Shown here: positions 33,481 to 34,211 of the stretch, one piece after another
Numbering within the stretch: position 1 is the first letter of the stretch
Layout of the letters: every line of letters starts with the position of its first letter
NCBI RefSeq assembly: GCF_022565775.1
Contig: NZ_JAIUMC010000025.1
Location: 1-34,211, forward strand
Origin: Natronospirillum sp.
GTDB taxonomy: Bacteria > Pseudomonadota > Gammaproteobacteria > Pseudomonadales > Natronospirillaceae
Length of the DNA: 34,211 nucleotides
Direction: 5' to 3'
Notes under the pieces: generated by a model
The model's input: only the letters and a program-made list of their open reading frames with translations
Told to the model about the DNA's origin: nothing
The model's database searches: none
Translations under genes and position numbers: made by a program

Positions 33481-34155
33481 ATGTCGATAAAATGCTGGCC
33501 GGAAGGCGAACGGCCGCGTGAAAAACTGCTCTCGCTCGGCCCCGGCGCGCTGTCGGACGCCGAACTGCTGGCCATCTTTCTGCGCACCGGCCTGCCGGGC
33601 ATCAGTGCGGTGGATCTGGCGCGCCAGTTGATTGACCGTCACGGTTCGCTGGGGCGCATTCTGCAACTGCCGCGGCCTGCCTTCTGCACCAACCCCGGTC
33701 TGGGGCAGGCCAAGTACGCCCAGTTGAGCGCCGTGCTGGAAATGTCGCGGCGTTATCTGCAGCAGGAACTGACCGAAGCGCCGGTATTTACCCAGCCGGA
33801 CCGGGTGAAAAACTATCTGCAGTCACAGCTTCAGCACCGCGAGCGGGAATGCTTTGCGGCGCTGTTTCTGGACAACCAGCATCGTTTGCTGGCGTTCGAG
33901 CCCATCTTCGAGGGCACCATCGACAGTGCACCGGTGCATCCGCGTGAGGTGGTGAAGATGGCGCTGTCGCACAATGCGGCGGCGCTGATCATCAGTCACA
34001 ATCATCCCAGTGGTGTGGCCGAGCCGAGCCAGAGTGATCGATTGATTACCGACCGGCTGAAGCAGTCTCTGGAGTTGGTGGATATCCGGTTGCTGGATCA
34101 TATCGTGGTCGGGTGCGGATGCGCGGTGTCGTTTGCGGAGCGGGGGTGGCTTTGA
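33481..34155 (+). CDS. radC: RadC family JAB-domain protein
   Basis: A 224-residue RadC protein. An N-terminal helix-hairpin-helix part ([20 protein letters not shown]) is followed by a JAB/MPN metalloprotease-like domain. The metal motif [14 protein letters not shown] (HxHx7Sx2D type) is complete, with the upstream glutamate in [15 protein letters not shown]. Despite the name, a role in DNA repair is not established; the JAB domain suggests a peptidase or nuclease-like activity. ATG 33481 has AAAGGA upstream. It is divergent from coaBC, as in many proteobacteria, and a heptamer repeat begins right after its stop. Confidence 0.95.
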   Translation: MSIKCWPEGERPREKLLSLGPGALSDAELLAIFLRTGLPGISAVDLARQLIDRHGSLGRILQLPRPAFCTNPGLGQAKYAQLSAVLEMSRRYLQQELTEAPVFTQPDRVKNYLQSQLQHRERECFAALFLDNQHRLLAFEPIFEGTIDSAPVHPREVVKMALSHNAAALIISHNHPSGVAEPSQSDRLITDRLKQSLELVDIRLLDHIVVGCGCAVSFAERGWL

Positions 34156-34156
34156 T

Positions 34157-34211
<55 letters not shown>

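Overview
The window is chromosomal DNA from a gammaproteobacterium, most likely in the broad Pseudomonadales/Oceanospirillales group. The evidence is a Crc-type protein next to pyrE, an SlmA-type regulator inside an arg/dut/coaBC run, the metK-ahcY-metF methyl-cycle cluster, and GTAG-headed REP-like palindromes. I cannot resolve the genus. Most of the window is GC-rich housekeeping DNA; one stretch around 24.2-25.7 kb is clearly AT-richer (two 60-base lines counted by hand, 24301-24360 and 24421-24480, are about 30-32% GC).

Layout. 1-2.8 kb: end of metK, a REP-like cluster, ahcY and metF (S-adenosylmethionine cycle). 2.9-4.9 kb: a Na+/phosphate cotransporter and a PhoU-like protein behind two Pho-box-like sequences. 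4.9-7.4 kb: a NADAR (YbiA-like) protein and a YcgR/PilZ protein fused to a degenerate HD-GYP domain. 7.4-9.6 kb: a tight operon of a DUF1538 membrane protein, a PII-like protein and a CBS protein. 9.6-12.1 kb: speD and crc on the minus strand, pyrE on the plus strand. 12.3-15.7 kb: a TVP38-flavin disulfide reductase fusion and an MFS transporter. 16.4-20.2 kb: a hemerythrin-like protein, a 56-residue basic ORF, a DAO-type flavoprotein, and an RsbQ-like hydrolase beside a PAS-GGDEF diguanylate cyclase.

20.2-27.2 kb, minus strand, is the most interesting region: an apparent type I secretion locus for small double-glycine peptides. In transcription order it has a perfect CRP-type palindrome, an HlyD-family adaptor, an 89-residue membrane protein, two tandem and related peptide precursors (45 and 52 residues, each with a 15-residue leader ending in Gly-Gly), a terminator-like hairpin, a 104-residue membrane protein, the remains of another small membrane gene, a CPBP-family membrane protease homologue, a C39-peptidase ABC transporter, and two small hydrophobic ORFs of 70 and 59 residues coupled by ATGA overlaps. 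Both predicted mature peptides start with Asn-Pro, carry a hydrophobic segment and a GxxxG motif, and have one cysteine near the C terminus. I read this as a possible two-peptide, microcin-like bacteriocin system; I do not recognise the peptides. Downstream on the same strand is an outer-membrane barrel gene whose ribosome binding site lies inside a perfect 11-bp inverted repeat.

27.3-34.2 kb: two small membrane proteins, a YgiD/DODA-type dioxygenase, then coaBC-dut-argB-slmA-argC on the minus strand and radC on the plus strand. A heptanucleotide tandem repeat (GACAGTA)n occurs both downstream of argC and directly after radC.
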